From Polyangiaceae bacterium (GTDB taxonomy: Bacteria > Myxococcota_A > Polyangia > Polyangiales > Polyangiaceae): a DNA stretch of 64,000 nucleotides. Of this stretch, positions 17,593-25,720 are shown piece after piece (the first letter of the stretch is position 1; each line of letters begins with the position of its first letter). The position numbers and the translations under genes are program-made. The notes under the pieces were generated by a model. That model was not told the origin of the DNA, made no database searches, and saw only the letters and a program-made list of their open reading frames with translations. The stretch spans positions 1-64,000 of the forward strand of contig JAICUB010000004.1 in NCBI GenBank assembly GCA_025936045.1. Reading direction: 5' to 3'.

Positions 17593-18539
17593 TTGGCCTC
17601 TCTTCGGCGCTTGGCGAGGCCCATGACCTGGCCCTCGAATGCCAGCGGCTCTTCGGCTCGTTGACGCGGGGCTTCACGGCGCGTGGAAAGGCGCACTTCG
17701 TCGCGCGTCGTCTGCGCGACTTCATCGACGGCCGCGCCGGGGCGAGCGACGGCGCCCGAGCCGACCGCGTTGCGGAGCAGCTTCAAGAAGCCGCTCGGGT
17801 TCGAGGCGACCACGTCGTCGGCGGGGCGCGCCGCGCGGACGCGCTCGGCGCTGCCGGTCGGCTCGCGCTCTTCGACGGCGGCGTTCGCTTCGTCATCGAG
17901 CCACGCGAGGGTGCTCACGGCTTGCTCCGTCACGCCGAGCAGGAGCCGCTTGCCCGCGACCTCGACGACGACCGCCGTCGCCTTCGGGCCCACCCGCGTC
18001 GTACCGAGCAGCTTCAGCTGCCCTTTGTTCTCGGAAGGCGCCGCACCCCGACGCTTGCGGCGTGCGTACATCGCCACACCTCCGAGCCCGGCGACGAGCA
18101 GGAGCATGCTGAGGATGCGGAAGGGGCTCGGACCGTGCTGCGTCTCGAGCGCGGGCTTCGCCATGGGTTTGTCGGGGCGGAGCCAAGGCGGTGACGCACC
18201 CGGCGCTTTCGCTTGGGGGGCCGGGGCCGCGGTTTGCGCCGGCGCGGGAGCCGGAGCCGGAGCGGCGACGGGCGCGGAAGCCGGTGCCTCGGCCGCGGAA
18301 GCGGCCGCGGGAGCCGCGGAGTGCTGCGGCGCGGGCGCAGAGTGCTTCACGGCGGGGTTCGCGACGTGCGTTGCGCGAACCGGAGCGGCGGCGTGCGCCG
18401 GAGCCGGCTTTGCGGGTGCCGAGGTCGCTTCCGCGGGCGCCGCGAGCGTCGGGGCGGTCTCGGGCGCAGCGGCCTCCGCGAAGGCGGAAAACGCCGAGAA
18501 CGTGACGCAGGCGGCGGCCAGCAGCGAAAGCGGCTTCAC
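17589..18539 (-). CDS. fliO: Flagellar export gate scaffold FliO with a long Ala/Pro-rich N-terminal region
   Basis: 316 aa, unusually long for FliO. A signal-like N-terminus (MKPLSLLAAACVTFSAFSAF) is followed by about 100 residues of Ala/Pro/His repeats, then a single membrane helix (RILSMLLLVAGLGGVAMYAR). The conserved FliO core follows (LKLLGTTRVGPKATAVVVEV, KRLLLGVTEQAVSTLAWLDD). FliO helps FliP oligomers assemble. Its identity rests on the core plus its place between fliN and fliP, with 4-bp overlaps on both sides. The C-terminal 90 residues are variable and charged. The long N-terminal segment should lie in the periplasm; its role is unknown. Confidence 0.85.
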   Translation of the reverse strand: MKPLSLLAAACVTFSAFSAFAEAAAPETAPTLAAPAEATSAPAKPAPAHAAAPVRATHVANPAVKHSAPAPQHSAAPAAASAAEAPASAPVAAPAPAPAPAQTAAPAPQAKAPGASPPWLRPDKPMAKPALETQHGPSPFRILSMLLLVAGLGGVAMYARRKRRGAAPSENKGQLKLLGTTRVGPKATAVVVEVAGKRLLLGVTEQAVSTLAWLDDEANAAVEEREPTGSAERVRAARPADDVVASNPSGFLKLLRNAVGSGAVARPGAAVDEVAQTTRDEVRLSTRREAPRQRAEEPLAFEGQVMGLAKRRREAK

Positions 18540-18928
18540 TGGCCCCGCCTCGTCTCTTCGTCGATGACGACCTCCGTCAGGCGAATGCCGTAGCGCTCGC
18601 CGACGATGACGGCTTCACCGCGCGCGATCAGGCGATCGTTGACGTAAAGGTCGAGCGGCTCGCCGTTGGCCTTGTCGAGCTCGAGCACCGAACCCGGGCC
18701 GAGCCGCAAAACATCGGCGATTTTGACGCTACGACGGCCGAGCTCGACGGTGACGGCCACGGGCACGTCCATCACGAAGCCGAGGCTGTCGACGCCGCGG
18801 AGGGCCGCCGGGCGCGGGGACTCCGCGTCTTTCGCGGAGATCGGGGAGGGCGCACGCTCGTCGCCGAGCGGTGCGCGGGAGAGGTCGGGAGCAGGTCGAA
18901 CGCTGGACATCGCCCAGCGCTCTTTCAA
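18536..18928 (-). CDS. fliN: Flagellar motor switch protein FliN
   Basis: 130 aa. The C-terminal SpoA domain is clear: FVMDVPVAVTVELGRRSVKI, VLRLGPGSVLELDKANGEPL, DLYVNDRLIARGEAVIVGER and YGIRLTEVV. FliN forms the C-ring base with FliM and receives the FliH-FliI complex. The open frame begins with a TTG at 18928 overlapping the fliM stop (TTGA); an ATG six codons in (18910) is an alternative start. The first 45 residues are variable. It overlaps fliO by 4 bp. Confidence 0.92.
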   Translation of the reverse strand: MKERWAMSSVRPAPDLSRAPLGDERAPSPISAKDAESPRPAALRGVDSLGFVMDVPVAVTVELGRRSVKIADVLRLGPGSVLELDKANGEPLDLYVNDRLIARGEAVIVGERYGIRLTEVVIDEETRRGQ

Positions 18929-19809
18929 TGTTCGTGCCGACCGCGGATCTCGATGGCGATCTGGCCGCGGCTCGCGACGGGCACGGCGTCGAACTTCTTC
19001 ACGCCGGCGACGCGCACGCTGATGGCGTCGTCGAGCGCGGTCGGGAGTCGGAGAACCTCGCCCACCTTGAGTGAAAGTACGCGATGTAGGCTGAGCATCG
19101 CGCAGCCGAGCTCCGCGATGACCTGCACCGGCACGTCGCTCAAGCTGTCGGCGACGCGCGGATCGCCCTGAACCGCTTGCGGTTCTTCCTGCTCGCGTGC
19201 GGCCTCTTCGAGCGACTCGGCGCTGAGGGCGAGCGCGATGCAGGCGCCCTCGCCGTAGCCCTCGAACAAGCAGTCCACGCGCAGGCCGTCGGAGCTCTTG
19301 CCGTCGGTGGCGTCGCCCGGCGACACGCTGCGGATGTTGGCGACGTCGAACGTGAGGCCGACTTCTTCGCGAATCGAGGTGGCGAGATCGGTCGCGAGCT
19401 GGCGCGCCACGCGCATCACGAGCGCGCGCGCCGCGGGAGTGATGTCGTCGCCGAGCGCGGTCGCGGCTCCGTCGGCGGCGCCGAGCGTGCCTTCGAGAAT
19501 GACCGAGAGACCCTCGGAGTTGATGACGAGCTCGCCCCAGCCGGAGCCTCCGCGCTCCTCGAGCGTGATTTCGAGACGCACACCGCGTCCGAGGTCCTGC
19601 GCGTTCGCGAGGCCGTCGACGATGGCGACGCTCTGGGGCAAAAGGCGCGAGCGGCGGCGCGCCATGAACGGTAGGGCCTTGCGCCCTGCCCGCGCGAAAC
19701 GCGCGCCGATGCGCGACATCGCGTGCATCGCCGCACGCAGGTGGCGCTCCCTGCCCGTGAGATCGCAGAGCTTTACCGAATGTGGCGAGTCACGACGGGA
19801 GCGTTCCAT
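18925..19809 (-). CDS. fliM: Flagellar motor switch protein FliM, lacking the CheY-binding N-terminus
   Basis: 294 aa, shorter than the usual 320-340. The middle domain and the C-terminal SpoA domain (VPVQVIAELGCAMLSLHRVL, LKVGEVLRLPTALDDAISVR, AGVKKFDAVPVASRGQIAIE) support FliM, as does its position between fliL and fliN. The first 60 residues are basic (GRERHLRAAMHAMSRIGARF and MARRRSRLLPQS) and show no LSQxEIDALL-like peptide, the CheY-P docking site in most FliM proteins. The start cannot easily move upstream because fliL ends 2 bp away. Rotor switching by CheY-P may therefore differ or be absent. Confidence 0.87.
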   Translation of the reverse strand: MERSRRDSPHSVKLCDLTGRERHLRAAMHAMSRIGARFARAGRKALPFMARRRSRLLPQSVAIVDGLANAQDLGRGVRLEITLEERGGSGWGELVINSEGLSVILEGTLGAADGAATALGDDITPAARALVMRVARQLATDLATSIREEVGLTFDVANIRSVSPGDATDGKSSDGLRVDCLFEGYGEGACIALALSAESLEEAAREQEEPQAVQGDPRVADSLSDVPVQVIAELGCAMLSLHRVLSLKVGEVLRLPTALDDAISVRVAGVKKFDAVPVASRGQIAIEIRGRHEH

Positions 19810-19811
19810 GA

Positions 19812-20366
19812 TTATTGAGCGACGTAGTCGATGATCATGACCCGAGCGACGCGCTTCGCGCCGACGGCGTCGCCGAACACTTTGGCGAGCTCGGCACGAA
19901 CTCCGTTGTACTTCTCGGGTGACGCGAGGTCGTCGAAGGCTCGACTGCGCAAGTACGCCACCGCGGCCTCGCGGCCGCGCGGCGAATAACGCATGAACTC
20001 GTCTTTCGGCGTTCCTTCGGCGATTTCGATGGCGAGCACCACCTTCAAGTGATGAAGCTCGCCGTCCTTGGCGCGGGCATCGACGAGGATCGGGTTCATC
20101 TCGACGGACTCGCCGATCTTCCCGTCGTCCTCGCCCTTCTTCTTTGCGGTCGTGGGCGAAGCATCGTCGTCCCCTGCTTCGTCGTCGGCCTGGTCGGCGC
20201 TGTCCGCCTTCCCGGGTTTGTGACCGAGCAGTGTGGGACCGAACAACGTTCCAGCCACCGCCGCGCCGGTAACCAGCACGACGACTACGACGGTGGCCAG
20301 AACCAATCCCAACCTGCTCTTCTTCGGAGCTTTCGGCTCGGCGGCTGTTTCTTCGTGATCGGACAT
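19812..20366 (-). CDS. fliL: Flagellar basal-body-associated protein FliL
   Basis: 184 aa. A single N-terminal membrane helix (LGLVLATVVVVVLVTGAAVA) is followed by an acidic Asp-rich linker (about residues 55-80) and the periplasmic FliL domain (VEMNPILVDARAKDGELHHL, VVLAIEIAEGTPKDEF, LRSRAFDDLASPEKYNGVRA). FliL surrounds the stator and supports torque. It starts the fliL-M-N-O-P-Q-R-flhB stretch, 29 bp downstream of flgE and 2 bp upstream of fliM. Confidence 0.9.
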   Translation of the reverse strand: MSDHEETAAEPKAPKKSRLGLVLATVVVVVLVTGAAVAGTLFGPTLLGHKPGKADSADQADDEAGDDDASPTTAKKKGEDDGKIGESVEMNPILVDARAKDGELHHLKVVLAIEIAEGTPKDEFMRYSPRGREAAVAYLRSRAFDDLASPEKYNGVRAELAKVFGDAVGAKRVARVMIIDYVAQ

Positions 20367-20395
20367 GAATTTACACCCTCCGAGCCGGCCTATGC

Positions 20396-21688
20396 TCAGC
20401 GCTTGATGCCGATGAGCTCCTGCAACATCTCGTCGGCCGTGGTGATGGTCTTCGAGTTCGCGGAGAACGAACGCTGATGTTGGATGAGCCCGACGAACTC
20501 GGTGGCGAGGTCGACGTTCGAGCCTTCGAGGGCGCCGGCCGACACCGCGCCGCGGCCGCCGCTCGAGGCGGTGCCGAAGGCGACGGAGCCGCTGTCACGC
20601 GTCTCGATCCAGAGGTTTTGCCCGGCGCGGCCGAGGCCGTCGTTCGAGCGGAACTTCGCGACCGCGAGCTGGCCGATCGCGAGCTGTTGGCCGTTCGTGT
20701 AAAGGCCCGTGACGACGCCTTGGCCGTCCACCGCGACGCCGGAGAAGTCACCCGACGCGTAGCCGTCTTGCGACTGGCTCGAAACGTTCGAAGGCGACGC
20801 GTACTGCGTGGTGCCGTCGAGGCCCGTGCCGCCGTCCGCGATCGCGGTGCCGAAGTTCAACGTGACGGTCTGGTTGGCCGTCGCGCCGTCGAAGCTCGCC
20901 GTGAAAGTGTTACCGGTGACGCTGTTGAGCGCGCCGTCGGTCGTGAAGTTGAGCTGGCCCGTGCCGAGCTCGACGTTGACGCCGGGTTGCGGCGGGTTCA
21001 GGTCGTCGCCCTTGCCGACCGCGTGCCAATCCCAGTTACCCGCCGACGTCTTCACGAAGTAGACGTCCACGTCGTGGGCGTTACCGAGCGAGTCGTAGGT
21101 GGTCATCGCCGTCGAGAAGTTCGAGGTATTGGCCGGATCCGCCACGTCGAACGGGTTCGCGGGAATCGCCGCGTCCGAGTCGAGGTTCGCCGTGACCGTG
21201 GCGTTCGCGGTCGCGTGCGCGGGCAGCGCCGAGGTCGGGACCTTGAGCGACGAGATCGACGCCTGGTAGGTACCGTCCGCGTTCGCCATGTAGCCCTGGA
21301 GCTGGAGGCCCTGGGGGTTTACGACGAAGCCGTTGGCGTCGACGTTGAAGTTACCGGCGCGCGTGTAGAAGTTGCCTTGCAGGCCGTCGACCGCGCCTTT
21401 GACGGTGAAGAAGCCGTCGCCGTTCAGCGCGAGGTCGGTGGACACGCCGGTGTTCGAGAGCGAACCCTGCGTGAACATTTGCTCGATCTTGCCGACGCGC
21501 ACGCCCGAGCCCGGGAGTGACGCCGAGGTCCCGGCGAGGATCGAGTGACCGAGCACGTCCTGGAAGATGGCGCGTTGGCTCTTGAAGCCCGTCGTATTGA
21601 CGTTCGCGATGTTGTCGCCGACGACGCTGATCGCCTCGTTTTCGGCCATGAGACCTGAAACACCTGAATTCATTGCACTGAGGACCAT
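20396..21688 (-). CDS. flgE: Flagellar hook protein FlgE
   Basis: 430 aa. The N-terminal rod/hook family motif is clear (SAMNSGVSGLMAENEAISVV then DNIANVNTTGFKSQRAIFQD), as are the GNGFF-like LNGDGFFTVKG, the hook-specific middle domain (TYDSLGNAHDVDVYFVKT) and the C-terminal helix (SNVDLATEFVGLIQHQRSFS, ANSKTITTADEMLQELI). It is exported through the type III apparatus and polymerises into the hook using FlgD as cap. A clean AGGAG ribosome site lies 7-11 bases before the ATG. It is transcribed after flgD. Confidence 0.95.
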   Translation of the reverse strand: MVLSAMNSGVSGLMAENEAISVVGDNIANVNTTGFKSQRAIFQDVLGHSILAGTSASLPGSGVRVGKIEQMFTQGSLSNTGVSTDLALNGDGFFTVKGAVDGLQGNFYTRAGNFNVDANGFVVNPQGLQLQGYMANADGTYQASISSLKVPTSALPAHATANATVTANLDSDAAIPANPFDVADPANTSNFSTAMTTYDSLGNAHDVDVYFVKTSAGNWDWHAVGKGDDLNPPQPGVNVELGTGQLNFTTDGALNSVTGNTFTASFDGATANQTVTLNFGTAIADGGTGLDGTTQYASPSNVSSQSQDGYASGDFSGVAVDGQGVVTGLYTNGQQLAIGQLAVAKFRSNDGLGRAGQNLWIETRDSGSVAFGTASSGGRGAVSAGALEGSNVDLATEFVGLIQHQRSFSANSKTITTADEMLQELIGIKR

Positions 21689-21730
21689 GGGGTTCTCCTA
21701 ATTGGCTCGTTGAGAGTTGATGTTGGTTGG

Positions 21731-22447
21731 TTACTTGGTTGTGGTTGGGTTCGTTGGGGGAATCGCAATCTTGAGAAGATCGGAGATGGGGACGGCTGCG
21801 CCGTTGTCGAGCGTGAGCACGGGGTAGCCCTTGTCGAAGGACACCTGCGTGACTTGGCCCGCGGTCTGTTGGCTGACGGAAACGGGGGAGCCGTTCTTGT
21901 CCGTCGCCGTGACGCTGATGGCGTACGTGCCTGCCGGCTCGAGGTTGCCTGATTGACCCTTGCCGTCCCACTGGGCGTTGACGACGCCGGCGGCGTGCGG
22001 GCCGATGTCGATCGTGCGAATGAGGGTGCCGGACTGGTCGGCGACGCGGATGGTCACGTCCGCCGCGTTGCCGCTGAGAGTGAACGGCGCCTGCGCGCCG
22101 AGGCCGGTGCCGTCGACGGTGACGAGATTACCCATCACGGTCGCCTGCTGGCCGACGAGGTTCGCGGCCTGGGAGTTGGCCATGCCCGAGTTCTGGGCGG
22201 CGAGCGTGTCTAGCTTGTCGTTCGTCGTCGTCGACGCTTCGAGCTGCGAGAACTGGGCGAGCTGCGCGACGAACGCGCTGTCGTCCTGCGGCTTCAGCGG
22301 GTCCTGATTCTTGAGTTGCTCGACGAGCAACTTGAGAAACGCCTGCTTGTCGAGCGGCTGCGTGCCGCCCGTATTCGTCAGCGCGTTGAGCGCTGTGTTC
22401 GAGCCGGGACCGGTTACGGAAGACGTCGCCATGTTCGTTTCATCCAA
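21731..22447 (-). CDS. flgD: Hook-capping protein FlgD
   Basis: 238 aa. The N-terminal FlgD domain has LDKQAFLKLLVEQLKNQDPL, KPQDDSAFVAQLAQFSQLE. The C-terminal FlgD-Ig and Tudor-like part includes IRTIDIGPHAAGVVNAQWDG, GNLEPAGTYAISVTATDKNG and GKGYPVLTLDNG-like strands. It is a temporary scaffold at the hook tip. It overlaps fliK by 8 bp upstream and is followed by flgE after 42 bp. Confidence 0.93.
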   Translation of the reverse strand: MDETNMATSSVTGPGSNTALNALTNTGGTQPLDKQAFLKLLVEQLKNQDPLKPQDDSAFVAQLAQFSQLEASTTTNDKLDTLAAQNSGMANSQAANLVGQQATVMGNLVTVDGTGLGAQAPFTLSGNAADVTIRVADQSGTLIRTIDIGPHAAGVVNAQWDGKGQSGNLEPAGTYAISVTATDKNGSPVSVSQQTAGQVTQVSFDKGYPVLTLDNGAAVPISDLLKIAIPPTNPTTTK

Positions 22448-23009
22448 TCAACTTCACGCGGCGCCCGCGTCCGCGGGATCCGTTGAACGCTTGACGAACG
22501 TGACGTCCGTCTGGCGCTCGCTCCCCTCGAGCAAGCGCCGTGCCGAACTTGGCGAGCGGCACCACCTTCACGGATTGCACCGATAAGCCCGCGGATCGGA
22601 GCGCCGCTTCGAGCGCACCTCGCTCCGCGCCGGCGGCGAGGAGCGCGTTGTGACCGTCGGCGCCGATCAGCACGCGAACGCCGCTATCCGCGCGATCCAC
22701 CATGCATTTCAGCTCGCCGAGGTCCCCCGCGCGCAGCGTAAAAACCAATGTATCCGAAGGTGCGCCGCTCGCTTCCGCGACGACCGCGGCCGGTGTCGGC
22801 AGAGCCTCCTGCGTCAACTTGCCGACACCACCCTGCCAGGATTCCGACGACTCCGGCGCCTGCTCCGGTAAGCCCAACGTGTGCTTGAGCGGCTGCGGCA
22901 GCGCCTGCGCGAACAGCGCGGCCAGCCGCTCCGTTTCCTCCGTGCGCTGCACCGTTTCACGTTCGATTTCGCCCGCCGAGAGGCGCGTCAAAGGGTCGAA
23001 GCCGTTCAT
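22440..23009 (-). CDS. fliK: Short FliK-like hook-length control protein
   Basis: 189 aa with the ATG at 23009, chosen because it overlaps the fliJ stop by 4 bp (ATGA); the frame extends upstream but that part is shadow sequence. The C-terminal half looks like the FliK/Flg-hook export-switch domain: LVFTLRAGDLGELKCMVDRA, GVRVLIGADGHNALLAAGAE, RGALEAALRSAGLSVQSVKV. The N-terminal 85 residues are a short variable region. Enteric FliK is about 400 aa with a long ruler segment, so the ruler is much reduced here. The assignment rests on the C-domain and position between fliJ and flgD. Confidence 0.7.
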   Translation of the reverse strand: MNGFDPLTRLSAGEIERETVQRTEETERLAALFAQALPQPLKHTLGLPEQAPESSESWQGGVGKLTQEALPTPAAVVAEASGAPSDTLVFTLRAGDLGELKCMVDRADSGVRVLIGADGHNALLAAGAERGALEAALRSAGLSVQSVKVVPLAKFGTALARGERAPDGRHVRQAFNGSRGRGRRVKLIG

Positions 23010-23458
23010 GCGTCGCTCCGCTTCTGCCCGGCGCGGCTGCGCGCGAGGTCGTCTTGCAGCCGCTGATCGGCCTTTTCTTCGGCGCGCGCCTCTTCTTGCT
23101 TGAGCCGCGTCTCGTAGAGCTCGACGCCTTTGAGCGCCCGACGCGCGTCGAGCACCTGACCCTTGTGCGCTTCGACGCGCAGGTTCGCGCGTTCGAGCTC
23201 CTTGGCGGCTACGGCGCGCGTTTTCTGGCGGCTTTCGAGCCACTCGTTCGCTTCGCGCCAATCCGCCGCGCTCATCGAGCGCTCCTTCAACGCCTCGCGC
23301 TCGGCGGCGGCGAGCGCAATCCGCTCCTCTTCGCGCTCGACCGCGTCCTCGACGCGCTGCGCTTCCGCACGCGCACTCCCGAGCGCCACCACGCGCTTAT
23401 CGAGCTCTTTTTCGCGATGAACGATGACGCGATTGATGCGCTTCTGCTTGCTCGTCAT
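23006..23458 (-). CDS. fliJ: Flagellar export chaperone-like FliJ
   Basis: 150 aa, nearly entirely helical with heptad spacing and charged residues, predicted as a long coiled coil (NRVIVHREKELDKRVVALGS, AQRVEDAVEREEERIALAAA, EWLESRQKTRAVAAKELERA). FliJ inserts into the FliI hexamer like an F1 gamma subunit and cycles chaperones. Sequence conservation in FliJ is always weak, so the call rests on length, coiled-coil pattern and position before fliK. Unusually it is separated from fliI by 2.6 kb of opposite-strand genes, so it must have its own promoter in 23459-23631. I could not find a clear one. Confidence 0.75.
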   Translation of the reverse strand: MTSKQKRINRVIVHREKELDKRVVALGSARAEAQRVEDAVEREEERIALAAAEREALKERSMSAADWREANEWLESRQKTRAVAAKELERANLRVEAHKGQVLDARRALKGVELYETRLKQEEARAEEKADQRLQDDLARSRAGQKRSDA

Positions 23459-23631
23459 GCCCGCTCTCTGAGCGAGCTCTGCAAGCCGCGTGCGCGGCAG
23501 GAGCGCACCGTGTGTGCAGAGGTAACCCTGGTGAGGACGAGAGTAGGTCCCGGAGCTTGCGCGCGTTCACTCCGCTTGACCGAGCGATGAGTGAATGAGA
23601 GCGTAGAAGACGAGGGAAACGAGCGACCCGA

Positions 23632-24564
23632 ATGCGCATGAAGACGGCCGAAGCGGTGACGGCGCTGGCGTTCACCTCGACGCTGCTCGCGCTTTCGTTG
23701 CTTCCCGCCTGCGTCGGCGCGCCGTCGCTCTCGAACGGCGGTTCGACGGGCAGCGGCGGCACGGGCGCGAGCGAGGCTCCTTCGCGCTGCGACCAGGCAT
23801 GCGAGGACGACGAGGTCGGCTACGCCGTCGATAACGCCGGGTGGCTACTCTACGATCAAGACGTTGCGGGTCAGCCGAGCGGCAACATCACGAGAAGCGC
23901 GGCGTGCCCTTTGTCGGGGACGGTGAACATCACCGGGACGGTCAGCGTCGCCGACAACGGGGTCACCAGCGTGGACCTGACGCTGAACCTGATGGGGTGC
24001 GGCGTTTCCGCCGCAAACTACGTGCTTACCTTCACGGGCTCACTCGGCATGAGCGGGACGTTCACGTCGATGACCCAAAACGACGTCACCTTCCGAGCGA
24101 GTGGCCTGACGCTCTCGGGCGAGCTCGAGGTGCTCGACGATCCGAGCGTGAACGAGACCTGCGACGTCTCGGTGACGGACACTTGGAACCACGACCCGAA
24201 TGACACTGCCTGGCTCAACGGCCGCGTATGCGGCCGCAACACGGCGAGCGCCAGCTCCGGCAACGCGAGCTCGGGCGGCGGCGGGGGCGCGAGCGCGACC
24301 GCAGGTGGCGGCGGCGTCTCGTCGAGCGGAGGCGGCATCACCACGTGCGGCAATTGCCCGGGTCAGCTCGAATGCTCCACGAGCACCGGCAAGTGCTTCG
24401 TCCAATCCTGCGCCTGCTTTTACACGGTGGCAGGCTCCGACGCCGACAGCAGCTGGTATCTCGCCAATGACGGCTGCTTCATGTGTCAGCAGAACGGTCT
24501 CGTGACGGGAGATTGCGCGGCGGCGGCCGACGCCGCTGCGCGAGCCGTCGTGAGCTGTCAGTAG
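23632..24564 (+). CDS. Secreted Gly/Ser-rich, Cys-rich lipoprotein of unknown function
   Basis: 310 aa. Lipoprotein signal with lipobox LLPAC (Cys about 27). Residues about 55-200 form a beta-rich domain with spaced Cys (CDQACEDD, CPLSGTVNITGTVSVADNGV, DLTLNLMGCGVSA, ETCDVSVTDTWNHD). A Gly/Ser linker (about residues 205-240) and a C-terminal Cys-rich stretch follow (TTCGNCPGQLECSTSTGKCF, CACFYTVAG, DGCFMCQQNG). I do not recognise a family. It is the first of three plus-strand genes splitting the flagellar operon between fliI and fliJ. Confidence 0.7.
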   Translation: MRMKTAEAVTALAFTSTLLALSLLPACVGAPSLSNGGSTGSGGTGASEAPSRCDQACEDDEVGYAVDNAGWLLYDQDVAGQPSGNITRSAACPLSGTVNITGTVSVADNGVTSVDLTLNLMGCGVSAANYVLTFTGSLGMSGTFTSMTQNDVTFRASGLTLSGELEVLDDPSVNETCDVSVTDTWNHDPNDTAWLNGRVCGRNTASASSGNASSGGGGGASATAGGGGVSSSGGGITTCGNCPGQLECSTSTGKCFVQSCACFYTVAGSDADSSWYLANDGCFMCQQNGLVTGDCAAAADAAARAVVSCQ

Positions 24565-24757
24565 GGACGCGGCCGCGGCAAAAATACCGGGAACCAAACG
24601 CGCCGGCGTGCGTTCCCCGGCGCACGGGCTCCCTGGCGCCGCCCGTGAGTTACACGGAACCAATCGGCTCCATCGCCGTTGTTGCGAGTGAAACGGCTCG
24701 TGTGCGCGGCGCTCGGCCTCGAGCGAACGCGCGGGCTTCAACGACGGGAGAAAATCG

Positions 24758-25720
24758 ATGTCGAAACCGGCCGACCGGCGTGATCTCTTGAAACTGACGG
24801 GACTCGGGGGCGTCGTGTTCGCTTCGAGCTTGCTGCGCGGCGTGGTCGCGTGCTCGAGCTCGAAGTCGTCCGACGGCGCGGACAACGGCGAGCCCATGCC
24901 GCCGAGCGGAACCCCGCGCGGGGCGACGGAAGATTTCTTCTTCCTTCAAATTTCGGACACGCATTGGGGGTTCAGCGGAGCGGCCGTGAATCCGGATGCG
25001 ACGCTCGAGCTGCCGGCCGTCGTTGCGGCCGTCAATGCGAGCGCGATCAAACCCGACTTCATCGTGTTCACGGGCGACCTCACGCACAACACGGACGACG
25101 TCACGGAGCGCAAGCAACGCATGACGGAGTTCATGCAGATCGTCGCCGGACTCGAGGTGCCTGTCTTGAGGTTCATGCCCGGCGAGCACGACGCCGCGGC
25201 CGACGCCGGCGCCGCCTATCTGGAAATCATCGGCGCTTTGCGCTGGTCGTTCGACTACAAGGGCATTCACTTCGTCGCCATCGACAACGTCTCCGATCCG
25301 ACCGCCAAGGTCGGCGACGAGCAGCTCGCATGGCTCGAAAGCGACCTCGCGGGGCTCGACGCCGAAGCGCCCATCGTGCTCTTTGCGCATCGGCCGCTCT
25401 GGGATCTCAAGCCGGAGTGGGATTGGGCGACACCGGACGGCGCCAAGGTCGTCGACCTATTGACGCCCTATCACAACGTGACGGTTTTCTTCGGTCACAT
25501 TCATCAAGAGCTGTCGCACATGACCGGGCACATCCCGCACTACTCGGCGCGCTCGACCATGTTTGCGCTGCCCACGCCGGAGACGCCCGGCATGCGACAG
25601 CCCGTCCCGTGGGACGCGGCGAACCCGAACGCCGGCCTCGGCTATCGCGGCATCGAGGCAACGACGCTGAGCGGCGACTACACGCTGAGCGAGCTCGCGA
25701 TGCCCGAGGTAAGCCCGTGA
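24758..25720 (+). CDS. Tat-exported calcineurin-like metallophosphoesterase
   Basis: 320 aa. The twin-arginine signal RRDLLKLTGLGG and a following VVACSS suggest Tat export and possible lipidation. Metallophosphoesterase blocks appear in order: LQISDTHWG (D-x-H), IVFTGDLTHN (GD), PGEHDAA where most family members have GNHD, IVLFAHRPLW and FFGHIHQEL (GHxH). The Asn-to-Glu change at GEHD affects a metal/phosphate ligand and may alter chemistry. It overlaps the next gene by 4 bp (GTGA), so the phosphoesterase and a CuA-type cupredoxin are translationally coupled. The substrate is unknown. Confidence 0.85.
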   Translation: MSKPADRRDLLKLTGLGGVVFASSLLRGVVACSSSKSSDGADNGEPMPPSGTPRGATEDFFFLQISDTHWGFSGAAVNPDATLELPAVVAAVNASAIKPDFIVFTGDLTHNTDDVTERKQRMTEFMQIVAGLEVPVLRFMPGEHDAAADAGAAYLEIIGALRWSFDYKGIHFVAIDNVSDPTAKVGDEQLAWLESDLAGLDAEAPIVLFAHRPLWDLKPEWDWATPDGAKVVDLLTPYHNVTVFFGHIHQELSHMTGHIPHYSARSTMFALPTPETPGMRQPVPWDAANPNAGLGYRGIEATTLSGDYTLSELAMPEVSP

